From NCBI GenBank assembly GCA_963850535.1, contig CAWKMC010000040.1, positions 62,001-126,000 on the forward strand: 64,000 bases of DNA, written 5' to 3'. The stretch comes from JAMXLO01 sp963850535. Lineage in GTDB: Bacteria > Pseudomonadota > Alphaproteobacteria > Acetobacterales > Acetobacteraceae. Below are positions 8,842 to 17,132 of the stretch, piece by piece. A model generated the notes under the pieces. It worked only from the letters and a program-made list of their open reading frames with translations. It made no database searches and had not been told where the DNA came from. The position numbers and the translations under genes were made by a program. How positions within the stretch are numbered: the stretch's first letter is position 1; every line of letters begins with the position of its first letter.

Positions 8842-10674
8842 TCACGCGCTTGCCTGAGCGTCCCAGCCGGCCTTGCGCAGCCCTTCGAGCATGTGTTCGT
8901 GGTCTTCAGGACGGAACCAGGGTGGGCGGGAGCGTACATAGAAGTCGAACGAGGTTAGGGATAGAGCGATGCATTGGCGCAACGCCGCTCGCGCCTCGTC
9001 CAAATGACCTAGTTGGCCAAGTGATGCCGCCAGAAATCTGTAGGGCAGCGGGAAATCAGGATGCCGTGTTGTGACCTGTTTCAACTTCTCAAAGGCGCTT
9101 AGATAATCTCGCTCCAAGTAATACGAAATCCCGATCTGCATTGAGGGGATAACATTCAGCGGGTCGCGCGGGCTAAGACGCAGTGCGGCCAACATTGCTT
9201 CTCGCGCATCGGACCGTCGGTCGCTACGAAACAGCAGCGCGGCCCCTTGAACGACATGGGGCCACACCGAATTCGTATTGATGCTTAGGGCGCGTGACAG
9301 GCGCTCCATGGTGTCTTCTATATTGCCGGTCATGCTAATGCTCCAGGCCAGCGAAGCCTGCGCATCGGCATCAATCGGATCAATCGCAACGGCTCTGCGT
9401 GCCCATGCGTCGGCCAACTCGCCGGCTTCTACCAAAGGGCAAGAGGCATAAGCCGCGCCTGCATACACATACGACATCGCCATAGCGGTGCACGCTGGCG
9501 CAAACATTGGGTCAATTTTGATGGCCTGCTGAAAGAAGTGCTGGGCTGAGGCAAGGTCGGTGAGATTATTTTTTCCTATGTGCCAGAGGCCGCGCTGATA
9601 GGCCTCCCAGGCGCTGAGATGTTCCGGCGGCCTTCGCAAGGCACGCAGTTGTTCTGTGTCGGACAATGCAGGAAGTACGGCGCTGATGATCGCCGCGGTA
9701 ATCTCGTCCTGCACGGCAAAGATCTCGCTCACATCGCGGTCGTAGCGTTCCGCCCAGACGTGATTGCCGGTTTCTGCCTCGACAAGCTGCGCCACGACGC
9801 GCACCCGACTGCCGCCGCGACGTACGCTGCCCTCCAGGACGTAGCGCACACCCAATTCGCGGCCAACTTGCCGCACATCGACGGGGTGTCCCTTGTAAGT
9901 GAAGCTGGAATTGCGCGCGATGACGAACAGCGATCGGCTGCGCGAGAGTTCGGTGATGATGTCTTCGGCAATGCCGTCAGAGAAGAATTCCTGCTCCGGA
10001 TCGCCGCCCATATTGGTAAATGCAAGCACCGCTATCGACGGTTTGTCGAGCAGCGGGAGCGCTTCACCCGTGCCCAGGACTAGAGATCGCTCGACAGCCT
10101 TGGGCGTTGTCGCGCCGGCATCAGGCCACAGCACGAACGCCTCGACCGACTGAGAAATATTCCTCAGGTTAAGCGATCCAAGTGCCTCGAACTTGGTATC
10201 TACTCGCCCCTGCATATGATCGCGTACTGCGCGTGTAACGCAGATCGCGCCCGGCGGGCACTCGGTCTGCAGCCTTGCCGCCACATTGACCGCCTCGCCA
10301 TGCAGATCAGTCACGTCGGCAATCGCGTCACCGATGTTGATGCCGACCCGAAAGCGGATGACCCTGTCTGGCGGCTGATCCACATCGTGCTCGGGCACGC
10401 GTCGCTGTATGTGCAAGGCACAACGCACGGCCCCGTCGATGCTGTCGAACGCAATCAAGAGGGAATCACCGCCTGTCTGGACGATCCGACCGCCGTGCTG
10501 GCTGATCGTCGGATCGATCAGACTGCCGCGCAGAGACCGCAGCCTCACCAACGTCCCGGCGTCGTCCAAGCCGATGAGACGGCTATAGCCGACCATGTCG
10601 GCGTAGACGACCGCCATCAGTTTTCGGCGATCTGGAGGCTTTTCAGTCATGTCGACTGTCTTCGTTTTCGCCAT
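8842..10674 (-). CDS. Class III nucleotide cyclase with TolB-like and TPR domains
   Basis: The 610-residue cytoplasmic protein has a class III adenylate/guanylate cyclase domain at about 18-170. The first metal Asp is in VVYADMVGYS (D26), the second in GGDSLLIAF (D70), and the transition-state Asn and Arg lie in GEAVNVAARL. At the position that is Lys in many adenylate cyclases (VKTxGDG) this protein has Gln, so nucleotide preference is uncertain. A TolB-N-like module follows at about 210-330 (SIAVLAFTNMGGDPEQEF, GVRYVLEGSVRRGG), then TPR-like helices to the end. The TolB/TPR half parallels that of the regulator at 900-3101, suggesting a shared signalling module with exchangeable outputs. The start could also be the internal Met at 10650. 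Confidence 0.9.
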   Translation of the reverse strand: MAKTKTVDMTEKPPDRRKLMAVVYADMVGYSRLIGLDDAGTLVRLRSLRGSLIDPTISQHGGRIVQTGGDSLLIAFDSIDGAVRCALHIQRRVPEHDVDQPPDRVIRFRVGINIGDAIADVTDLHGEAVNVAARLQTECPPGAICVTRAVRDHMQGRVDTKFEALGSLNLRNISQSVEAFVLWPDAGATTPKAVERSLVLGTGEALPLLDKPSIAVLAFTNMGGDPEQEFFSDGIAEDIITELSRSRSLFVIARNSSFTYKGHPVDVRQVGRELGVRYVLEGSVRRGGSRVRVVAQLVEAETGNHVWAERYDRDVSEIFAVQDEITAAIISAVLPALSDTEQLRALRRPPEHLSAWEAYQRGLWHIGKNNLTDLASAQHFFQQAIKIDPMFAPACTAMAMSYVYAGAAYASCPLVEAGELADAWARRAVAIDPIDADAQASLAWSISMTGNIEDTMERLSRALSINTNSVWPHVVQGAALLFRSDRRSDAREAMLAALRLSPRDPLNVIPSMQIGISYYLERDYLSAFEKLKQVTTRHPDFPLPYRFLAASLGQLGHLDEARAALRQCIALSLTSFDFYVRSRPPWFRPEDHEHMLEGLRKAGWDAQASA

Positions 10675-10793
10675 GGCCAGGGGTTCGGTTCATTTCACAC
10701 CACCAGTCATGGTATACAGTCGCTCTGAAACATTCTACCGCACCGTGCGCCCTCCGGAACGCCATCAGTGCTGTGGTCAAGCAATGGAGAAGG

Positions 10794-12239
10794 TTAGCCC
10801 TCCCCCAAATTCAGGTCGGTTCTCAGCTTCAGCATCAGTGGCGTCTCGGTATGTCCAGCCAGCACCACACCGGGCACGGCGCCGCCGACCCGCACACCAT
10901 GCCGGGTGTCCACAGCCAGGTCCGAGCCCAACAAGTCAAAATAGACCTCCGCTCCGTTCGGATACGCGGTGAGCGGAAACCCAAGTTCGCCGCCATAACA
11001 CAGCTTGTTCACCGCGCCCTGCACCACCTTGTGCACCTTCAATAACTCGGCGCGGCCGACCAGCTCCTGGAAAATTCGGCGATAAAACTCGCGCATGATA
11101 GGTAGCCGGCCGCGCAATACCATCGACGACACGACGGGATTGCGCATCAATTGCTCGTCTGGCGTGCTGAACAGCTCAAGCCTGGCCCGGTTGTAGCCTA
11201 AGTCGGCGATGCGGGCGGGCCCTTCGCAGAATACCGACAGGCCAATCGTCTTGCCGAGGAACGGGTCGCGCGGGAACACGGCACGCATGTTGTCGATCAG
11301 CAGGACCTGGTCCGGCTGCCCTGTCGCAGCCGCCATCTGATCGAGCAGCTGGCTCAGGTAGAAGTGTGCAATGTTCTCGGCCACGGCGAGCTCGGTTGCC
11401 GGCACGACGTATGCGGCGCAGTTGTACCGAGCGAGAATGGCCAGCTCGTCCTGGTCGAAATCACCGATGCAGTGCACAGCGACGGATGGGCTGGAGCAGC
11501 GCAGACTGCCAAGGAACAGGTGCAGCCAACCGGCATCGCGTTGGCGCACATAGAATGCCAGCACGGTATCTGTCCCTGACGATGCCGGCTCAGAGGCAAC
11601 GGAGGTTTGGCCGGCACCCTGCAGCCAGGCGCCTCGCAACGGGTGCATGTGAACGACGAAGTTATGGATCGCCTGATCGATCGCGCCGGTGATCGGCACG
11701 GTGCGTCCGGCGAGTTGATGCGTCATCGACGCGAGGTAGCGCAGCATACCCGACCGCGTCGCACTCGTTGTGTCGGAACTCGACAGGATGCAGTCGCGGA
11801 TGTTGTGCGCGATCGCCTCACCATAGCCCTGTACAACGGCGTCATGCACGACCGGGGTGTCGCCGATCCGGCTCCGCGTCGCGGTATAGACAATGTCCGA
11901 CGGCAGCGGCATGGCGAAAGGGTCGGCCTGGAATGTCACGGCTGACGGATCGACCAGCAGGACATTGGCGTAAGCGTCGCCGCGGCGCAGCAGAAAATCG
12001 AGATAGGCGAAGAAACGGCTCGCTTTCGCCGCCATGCGTGGCTGGGCCAATGGCGCAGTGCGTTCGACGATGACTCCCCGGCTTCGCAACTCGCGAATCG
12101 TCTCGGCGGCAACATCCTCCACCAACAGGCAAACGTCACCGGCGAATGCGATGCCGCGTAGCGAGGCGATAAACGGATCGAGCCGGTGCATCGGCAACGC
12201 CGTGCAGGCACCCAGTATCAGGTTCTTCAAGCCGTTCAC
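10794..12239 (-). CDS. Hypothetical protein with two glycosyltransferase-like halves
   Basis: I do not recognise a named family for this 481-residue product. It looks like an internal duplication: the first half contains ANVLLVDPSAVTFQADPF and the second DQVLLIDNMRAVFPRDPF, each after a Rossmann-like beta/alpha run. An LLxD...F-x-x-DPF pattern is typical of nucleotide-sugar-dependent (GT-A fold) transferases in which an Asp-rich loop holds the metal and sugar nucleotide. No signal peptide or membrane span is seen. It starts at GTG 12239, 35 bases downstream of cca on the same strand. A role in surface glycan or protein glycosylation is possible but is inference. Confidence 0.65.
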   Translation of the reverse strand: MNGLKNLILGACTALPMHRLDPFIASLRGIAFAGDVCLLVEDVAAETIRELRSRGVIVERTAPLAQPRMAAKASRFFAYLDFLLRRGDAYANVLLVDPSAVTFQADPFAMPLPSDIVYTATRSRIGDTPVVHDAVVQGYGEAIAHNIRDCILSSSDTTSATRSGMLRYLASMTHQLAGRTVPITGAIDQAIHNFVVHMHPLRGAWLQGAGQTSVASEPASSGTDTVLAFYVRQRDAGWLHLFLGSLRCSSPSVAVHCIGDFDQDELAILARYNCAAYVVPATELAVAENIAHFYLSQLLDQMAAATGQPDQVLLIDNMRAVFPRDPFLGKTIGLSVFCEGPARIADLGYNRARLELFSTPDEQLMRNPVVSSMVLRGRLPIMREFYRRIFQELVGRAELLKVHKVVQGAVNKLCYGGELGFPLTAYPNGAEVYFDLLGSDLAVDTRHGVRVGGAVPGVVLAGHTETPLMLKLRTDLNLGEG

Positions 12240-12274
12240 GTCGCGCCCTTGGTGATCGAATCCAAGGGCGAAGT

Positions 12275-13477
12275 CTACATCCGTCTCATCAGTTCCGCAC
12301 GGCAGGCTTCCTTATCGGCGACGCAGCCACTGTCGAGCCACCATTGGCGCACTGCGCGCAGCAGCGCACCGACGCGCGGCCCCTCAGGTTCGCCAAGCGC
12401 CAGCACGTCACGGCCTTCCAGCGGAAACACCGGGCGCCGCATGGCGGTTAGGCGTGTGCGCAGCGCTGCCCAGTCGGGCGCAGCTCCGCCGGCAAGCCAA
12501 GCGCGATCAATCAGCACCTCCGCCGGCTCATCCGCGAGCAGACGTCGGAGTGCCGCGTCGTCGTCGCCAGGCTGTGGGACGGGGCCGTGCTGGAGCGTCG
12601 TCAGCCGATCACGGTCCGCCGCCGAAATGCGCAACCGAGTTGCGAGCGCGGCGGCGTCGCCGGTCAGCAGCGCGGCGAGCCGGAGGAGCGGGTCGGCCTG
12701 GGCGCCAGCCGCCACCAATTGTGCGAGCCGGCTCGGATCGGTACCCTCCGGCAGCACCGCAGCCAGCACTCCGAGCTCCGCCATCAGGGCGACCGCCGCG
12801 CGCGGATCGGGTGTCGCGAGGATGCGCACCACCTCGCTCCAGACCCGTTCCACGGACAGCCGGGCAAGACCTGGCACGCCAACCCGGATCGCCGCCAGTG
12901 CAGCCGGGTCGGTGCTGCCGCTCCCGTACCGCGCCAAGAAGCGGAAGTAGCGCAGGATCCGCAGGTAGTCCTCGGCGATCCTGGCCGCGGGATCGCCAAC
13001 GAAACGCACAAGGCCGGCGTGCAGGTCGGAGATGCCACCGAAATAATCGAACACCTCGCCGGTGCGCGTCATCGACATCGCGTTGATGGTGAAGTCGCGC
13101 CGTGCAGCGTCGGCGCGCCAATCATCGGTGAATGCCACCACTGCGTGCCGCCCATCGGTTTCCACGTCACGGCGGAGTGTTGTGATCTCGAAGCCCTGGC
13201 CCTCCACCACCCCAGTGACCGTGCCGTGCTCCACGCCAGTGGGCACGGTGCGAATACCTGCAGCTTGCAGTGCCTTCCCAACGTCCTCGGGCGTGCGCGG
13301 CGTGGCCAGATCGATCTCGGCGGTGGGGCGGCCAGCCAGAGTGTCGCGCACCGCCCCGCCGACCACACGCGCCTCGGGGAGCGCCGCCAGCACGGCGGCG
13401 AGTGCTGGCTCGGCCAGGAACGCCGGAGGCGCAAGGCGCAGAGCCGGCGTGTCCGTCACGTCTGGTTCCGCGCACAA
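12275..13477 (-). CDS. cca: CCA tRNA nucleotidyltransferase / poly(A) polymerase family
   Basis: The 400-residue enzyme adds or repairs the 3' CCA end of tRNAs. It shows the class II nucleotidyltransferase signature: VVGGAVRDTLAG, the metal-binding pair in EIDLATP, then ARRDFTINAM and the template-like EDYLRILRYFRF. A family-typical helical C-terminal domain follows. The start is either TTG 13477 or GTG 13459 (protein beginning VTDTPALRL). It is the last gene of a tight minus-strand block after DUF1285, Nudix hydrolase and a small membrane protein, an order I recall in Rhodospirillales. Confidence 0.92.
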   Translation of the reverse strand: MCAEPDVTDTPALRLAPPAFLAEPALAAVLAALPEARVVGGAVRDTLAGRPTAEIDLATPRTPEDVGKALQAAGIRTVPTGVEHGTVTGVVEGQGFEITTLRRDVETDGRHAVVAFTDDWRADAARRDFTINAMSMTRTGEVFDYFGGISDLHAGLVRFVGDPAARIAEDYLRILRYFRFLARYGSGSTDPAALAAIRVGVPGLARLSVERVWSEVVRILATPDPRAAVALMAELGVLAAVLPEGTDPSRLAQLVAAGAQADPLLRLAALLTGDAAALATRLRISAADRDRLTTLQHGPVPQPGDDDAALRRLLADEPAEVLIDRAWLAGGAAPDWAALRTRLTAMRRPVFPLEGRDVLALGEPEGPRVGALLRAVRQWWLDSGCVADKEACRAELMRRM

Positions 13478-13513
13478 GCCCGATTATCTTCCGTCATGGC
13501 TGCGTGACCAGCC

Positions 13514-13759
13514 TCATTGCGAGGCGGCATGGCCGGAGACGACCTTGCCACTCTGCAGCCGGGCTGGTTCGTAGGTGGCACCGGGCGGAAGCGCCTCGTC
13601 CTGGCTGAGCCAGATCAAGGCGCCGGCCAGCAGGGCGAGCACACACGCGGCAATGGCCACGAAGCGAGCCGAGGGGCCGCCTTCGACCGCCATGAACCGC
13701 CACAAGGCAAACAGAACAAATGGCGCGACGAACAGCGCCAGTTCAACCAGCCGCAGCAT
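13514..13759 (-). CDS. Small two-helix membrane protein (DUF6111-like)
   Basis: The 81-residue product starts MLRLVELALFVAPFVLFALWR and has a second hydrophobic segment FVAIAACVLALLAGALIWL, followed by a short polar tail, so it should be an inner-membrane hairpin. The ATG at 13759 lies inside the 3' end of the Nudix gene (17-base overlap), implying translational coupling. Small proteins of this form between a Nudix CoA pyrophosphatase and cca occur in related bacteria under the name DUF6111; I am fairly but not completely sure of that label. Function is unknown. Confidence 0.75.
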   Translation of the reverse strand: MLRLVELALFVAPFVLFALWRFMAVEGGPSARFVAIAACVLALLAGALIWLSQDEALPPGATYEPARLQSGKVVSGHAASQ

Positions 13760-14360
13760 GCGGCCCCAACGCCCGCAGCTTCTGTGCCAGATGTACCAGG
13801 ATCGCTGCCGTCGCACCCCAGATGTAATGCTCGGGATGTGGCCAGACCCAATACTCGCGCCATATGCCGCGCACGTGGTGGCGCTGGCGCTTTGGCGCGT
13901 CCGGGTCGAGTAGCGTGCCGATCGGGAATTCGAACACTGCCTCAACTTCCTCCGGGGCCGGGCTCAGGGACACGCCCGGCGGCAGCAGTCCGAGCACCGG
14001 CGTGATGCGATAACCTGTGCCGGTAACATAGTCGGCCATGCGCCCCAGGATCTCGACCTGGCTCGGATCGAGGGCAATCTCCTCCTCCGCCTCGCGCAAG
14101 GCGGCCGCTTCGGGATCGGGGTCGGTGGCATCGATACGGCCGCCGGGAAAGCTCACCTGGCCCCCATGTTTGCTGAGATGCGTGTTCCGCTTGGTGAGCA
14201 GAATGGCGGGCGGCGCGCCAAGGATGATCGGCACCAATACCGCCGCGGGGACCGGAGGGCGATCAAGCACCTCCAGCACGTCGTCGCCGTGGGCAACCTC
14301 ACCTGGCAGGGGCTCAGCGGTGATCGCGCTCAGTCGAGCGCGCAACTCGGCGGCCGTCAT
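13743..14360 (-). CDS. Nudix hydrolase, CoA pyrophosphatase type (NudL-like)
   Basis: The 205-residue enzyme has a Nudix box from GGRIDATDPDPEAAALREA into EEEIAL, preceded by HGGQVSFPGG, a hallmark of the CoA/acyl-CoA pyrophosphatase subgroup. The upstream segment VLVPIILGAPPAILLTKRNT also matches that subgroup. Such enzymes cleave CoA to 3',5'-ADP and 4'-phosphopantetheine. It sits ten bases downstream of DUF1285 and overlaps the small membrane protein gene, in one operon ending in cca. Confidence 0.9.
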   Translation of the reverse strand: MTAAELRARLSAITAEPLPGEVAHGDDVLEVLDRPPVPAAVLVPIILGAPPAILLTKRNTHLSKHGGQVSFPGGRIDATDPDPEAAALREAEEEIALDPSQVEILGRMADYVTGTGYRITPVLGLLPPGVSLSPAPEEVEAVFEFPIGTLLDPDAPKRQRHHVRGIWREYWVWPHPEHYIWGATAAILVHLAQKLRALGPHAAAG

Positions 14361-14370
14361 GATGGCGCGA

Positions 14371-14964
14371 TCATTCCTCGCCGGGGGGCAACTCTCCCAG
14401 CGAAAAGAATTGGCCCCGGCTCCAAACGCCGAGCATGCGGCGGCAGCCCACCCACTCGGGCACGGCGAGGGCGACCAGTTCGTAATACACCGCTCTGTTG
14501 ATGCGCGCCTCGATGCCCTGCCGGATCAGGATGTAAGGGGTCGGTTCGCAGGTCAGCAGATCATGCGCAACTCGGATCGGATGATCGGGACCCGCGGTCA
14601 CCACCTGATCAACGTTGGTGCGGAACGACAGAGTCTGATGACGGCCGTCACCCGTCCAATCGAGTTCCACGGCGACGAACGGCGCATCCTCGACCTCGAT
14701 CCGACCCCGCTCGGCCGGCGTCTCAAGCAGGAAGCTACCATCGTCGCCGCGCTTCAGCACGCTGGCGAACAGGCACACCAGTTCCTTCCGCTGAATGGCA
14801 CTGCCGCGAAATAGCCAAGTGCCGTCGCGCTTGATGACGAACGGAAGATCGCCGCAATCGACCGGCGTACGACGCGGGCGATCGGGGCGGCAAACACTCC
14901 GAGGAATCGGCTCGGCCAGGGCCGCGGCGTGGCTAAGCGGCTCTGGAGAACGGGCCTCGGTCAC
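14371..14964 (-). CDS. DUF1285 family protein
   Basis: The 197-residue soluble protein contains the DUF1285 core: DLPFVIKRDGTWLFRGSAI, then a segment with VEDAPFVAVELDW, FRTNVDQVVTAGPDHPI and a C-terminal YYELVALA. Structures of family members show two small beta domains, but no enzymatic activity is established. It is the first gene of the minus-strand operon leading to cca and is divergent from moxR; about 115 bases between them should hold both promoters. Confidence 0.85.
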   Translation of the reverse strand: MTEARSPEPLSHAAALAEPIPRSVCRPDRPRRTPVDCGDLPFVIKRDGTWLFRGSAIQRKELVCLFASVLKRGDDGSFLLETPAERGRIEVEDAPFVAVELDWTGDGRHQTLSFRTNVDQVVTAGPDHPIRVAHDLLTCEPTPYILIRQGIEARINRAVYYELVALAVPEWVGCRRMLGVWSRGQFFSLGELPPGEE

Positions 14965-15081
14965 GTCTGCGCCTCCATACTAACGGCCTTTAACCCATGC
15001 CGCCGATATAGGGATCATCCCCCCGCGCGTGAAAGTGCCTATATGGAGGCTTCGTAAGTTTTCTCCGGAGTGTTCCACTGT

Positions 15082-16098
15082 ATGTCGATCAGCATGGCCA
15101 ACACGCAACAAGGTCCGATCGATCCCAACACCATAGTCTCCGAGATCGAAGCGCTTGGCGCGCGCATCGGTCGCGTCCGGACTGCAATCGGCCATGTAAT
15201 CTTCGGACAAGATGAGGTGGTGGATCAGACGCTGATCACGCTGCTGTCCGGCGGACATGCATTGCTGGTGGGGGTGCCTGGACTGGGCAAGAGCCGGCTG
15301 GTCGAGACCTTGGGCATCGTTCTCAGCGTGGCGACCAAGCGCGTGCAGTTCACGCCCGACCTAATGCCGGCGGATATCATCGGGAGCGAGGTGCTCGATG
15401 AAACGGAAGGCCGTCGCAGCTTTCGGTTCGTGCCAGGGCCGGTGTTCTGCCAACTGCTGATGGCTGACGAGATCAACCGTGCCAGTCCGCGCACGCAGTC
15501 CGCGCTGTTGCAGGCGATGCAGGAGCAGCGCGTCGCCGTCGCCGGCGTCGAGCACGGGTTGCCGCGGCCGTTCCACGTGCTGGCCACACAGAACCCGATC
15601 GAGCAGGAAGGTACCTATCCGCTGCCGGAGGCACAGCTCGACCGGTTCCTGCTGGAGATCGATGTCAGCTATCCGGCGCTGGAGGCGGAGCGGACTATGT
15701 TGCTCGCGACCACCGGCGTGGCAGATACCCCGCCGCAGCAGGCGATGACCGCCGAGGAACTGCGTGCGGCGCAGGCGCTGATTCGGCGGGTGCCGGTGGG
15801 CGAGAAGGTGGTGGACGCCATCCTGACTCTGGTGCGTGGCGGCCGGCCGGAGACCACGGACGACGATACCGTCCGGCGTCATGTGGCCTGGGGGCCGGGA
15901 CCGCGCGCGGCGCAGGCGCTGATGCTCGCATCTCGGGCCCGCGCGCTGCTGGGGGGCCGGCTCGCCCCCAGCATCGATGACGTGGTGGCGCTGGCGCGTC
16001 CGGTGCTGCGCCATCGGATGGCGCTGAACTTCTCTGCGCGCGCCGACGGCATCGTGCTGGCCGATGTGATCGATCGGCTGGTCGAGCGGCTTGCCTAG
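15082..16098 (+). CDS. MoxR-family AAA+ ATPase
   Basis: The 338-residue ATPase has Walker A (GVPGLGKSRL), Walker B (LLMADEINRASP), the family-typical QSALLQAMQEQRVAV and sensor region LATQNPIEQEGTYPLPEAQ. MoxR proteins act as chaperones that help mature metal- or VWA-containing protein complexes and are commonly coded beside DUF58 and VWA proteins, as here. The ATG at 15082 is preferred over a GTG at 15070. The stop overlaps the TTG start of the next gene. The four-gene set continues to 22030. Confidence 0.92.
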   Translation: MSISMANTQQGPIDPNTIVSEIEALGARIGRVRTAIGHVIFGQDEVVDQTLITLLSGGHALLVGVPGLGKSRLVETLGIVLSVATKRVQFTPDLMPADIIGSEVLDETEGRRSFRFVPGPVFCQLLMADEINRASPRTQSALLQAMQEQRVAVAGVEHGLPRPFHVLATQNPIEQEGTYPLPEAQLDRFLLEIDVSYPALEAERTMLLATTGVADTPPQQAMTAEELRAAQALIRRVPVGEKVVDAILTLVRGGRPETTDDDTVRRHVAWGPGPRAAQALMLASRARALLGGRLAPSIDDVVALARPVLRHRMALNFSARADGIVLADVIDRLVERLA

Positions 16099-16987
16099 CG
16101 CCTCGACGCGGGCCGCGGCAGATGCCAGGCGGGCCGAGGCGCTCGGGGCGCGCCTGCCGCCGCTGCTGGTGGCGGCTGAACGGGTGGCGGCCACCGTGGC
16201 CCAGGGTGTGCACGGGCGGCGCCGGGTGGGCCAGGGCGACAGCTTCTGGCAGTTCCGCCGCTTCATCGCGGGCGACCCCATCGGTCGCATCGACTGGCGG
16301 CAATCGGCCAAGTCGGGTCGGCCCGCGCCCGATGGTTGGTTTGTCCGCGAAACCGAGTGGGAGGCGGCGCAGACCGTCTGCCTGTGGCGCGATGCATCGG
16401 CGTCGATGCGCTGGCGCTCGCGAGGCGCAGAGTCGAGAAGCGCGAGCGGGCAGGATTGCTGCTGCTGGCGCTGGCATCGCTGCTGCTGCGCGGCGGCGAG
16501 CGGGTGACGATGATCGCCCCCGACGCGCGTCCGGTCTCGGGTCGTTCGGGCCTGGACCGGCTGGCGGACTTGCTGGGCACCGAGGCGGATGACGATGCCG
16601 GGCTTGCCACCGCATGTCTCCTTGCCGCGTCATTCACGGGTTGTCCTGTTCGGCGATTTTCTCTCGCCGCTGGAGGAAATCCAGGCAGCGGTGGGCCGGC
16701 TCACGGCCATCCCGGTCAGCGGCTACCTGATGCAGATACTTGATCCGGCCGAAGCGGACCTGCCGTATAGTGGCCGTATTCGCTTCCGCGGATTGGAGCG
16801 CGAAGGTGACACGCTGATCCCGCGGGTTGAAGGCGTGCGCCACGAGTATGGCACACGCCTGAAGGCACAACAGGAGGGTTTGGCGGCGATCTGCTCCGCT
16901 GCCGCATTCGGTTTCGCGATCCACCGCACCGACCATTCGCCGGAAGCGGCCTTGCTTGGGCTCTACACGGCTCTGACTGCTCGATGA
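16091..16987 (+). pseudogene. DUF58 protein, frame disrupted by a compensating pair of indels
   Basis: DUF58 proteins partner MoxR ATPases. The N-terminal third is in one frame (QGDSFWQFRRFIAGDPIGRI, the DUF58 core, to ASASMRWRS). At about 16421-16425 one base appears to be missing, because continuing in the adjacent frame gives VEKRERAGLLLLALASLLL and GRSGLDRLADLLG. Near 16600 one base is gained and the original frame resumes with LPRHSRVVLFGDFLSPLEE to the stop. Taken together these give one normal-length protein of about 298 residues. Read literally the first frame stops at 16507. The clean match on all sides suggests sequencing error or very recent damage. It overlaps moxR by eight bases. 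Confidence 0.8.
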
Positions 16988-17051
16988 TGGCCGGAACAAG
17001 CCTGGACATGACGCGTGAAGGCCGGGCTCATGGCAGGAAAGTTGTATGGAT

Positions 17052-17124
17052 GGCCCGATCAAGTCGGGCCATGACCACCGGGACAAGCCCGGTGGCAGGC
17101 TCAGAAGACCGGGCTTATGCCCGG
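17052..17124. repeat. Array of three REP-like hairpins between the DUF58 and DUF4159 genes
   Basis: Three short inverted repeats follow one another: GGCCCGA-TCAAG-TCGGGCC (17052-17070), CCACCGGG-ACAAG-CCCGGTGG (17075-17095) and CCGGGC-TTAT-GCCCGG (17109-17124). Arms are perfect and loops are 4-5 bases. This is the look of alphaproteobacterial intergenic palindromic elements. They could end or stabilise the upstream transcript, though none has a T-run. Confidence 0.7.
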
Positions 17125-17132
17125 GATGATGC

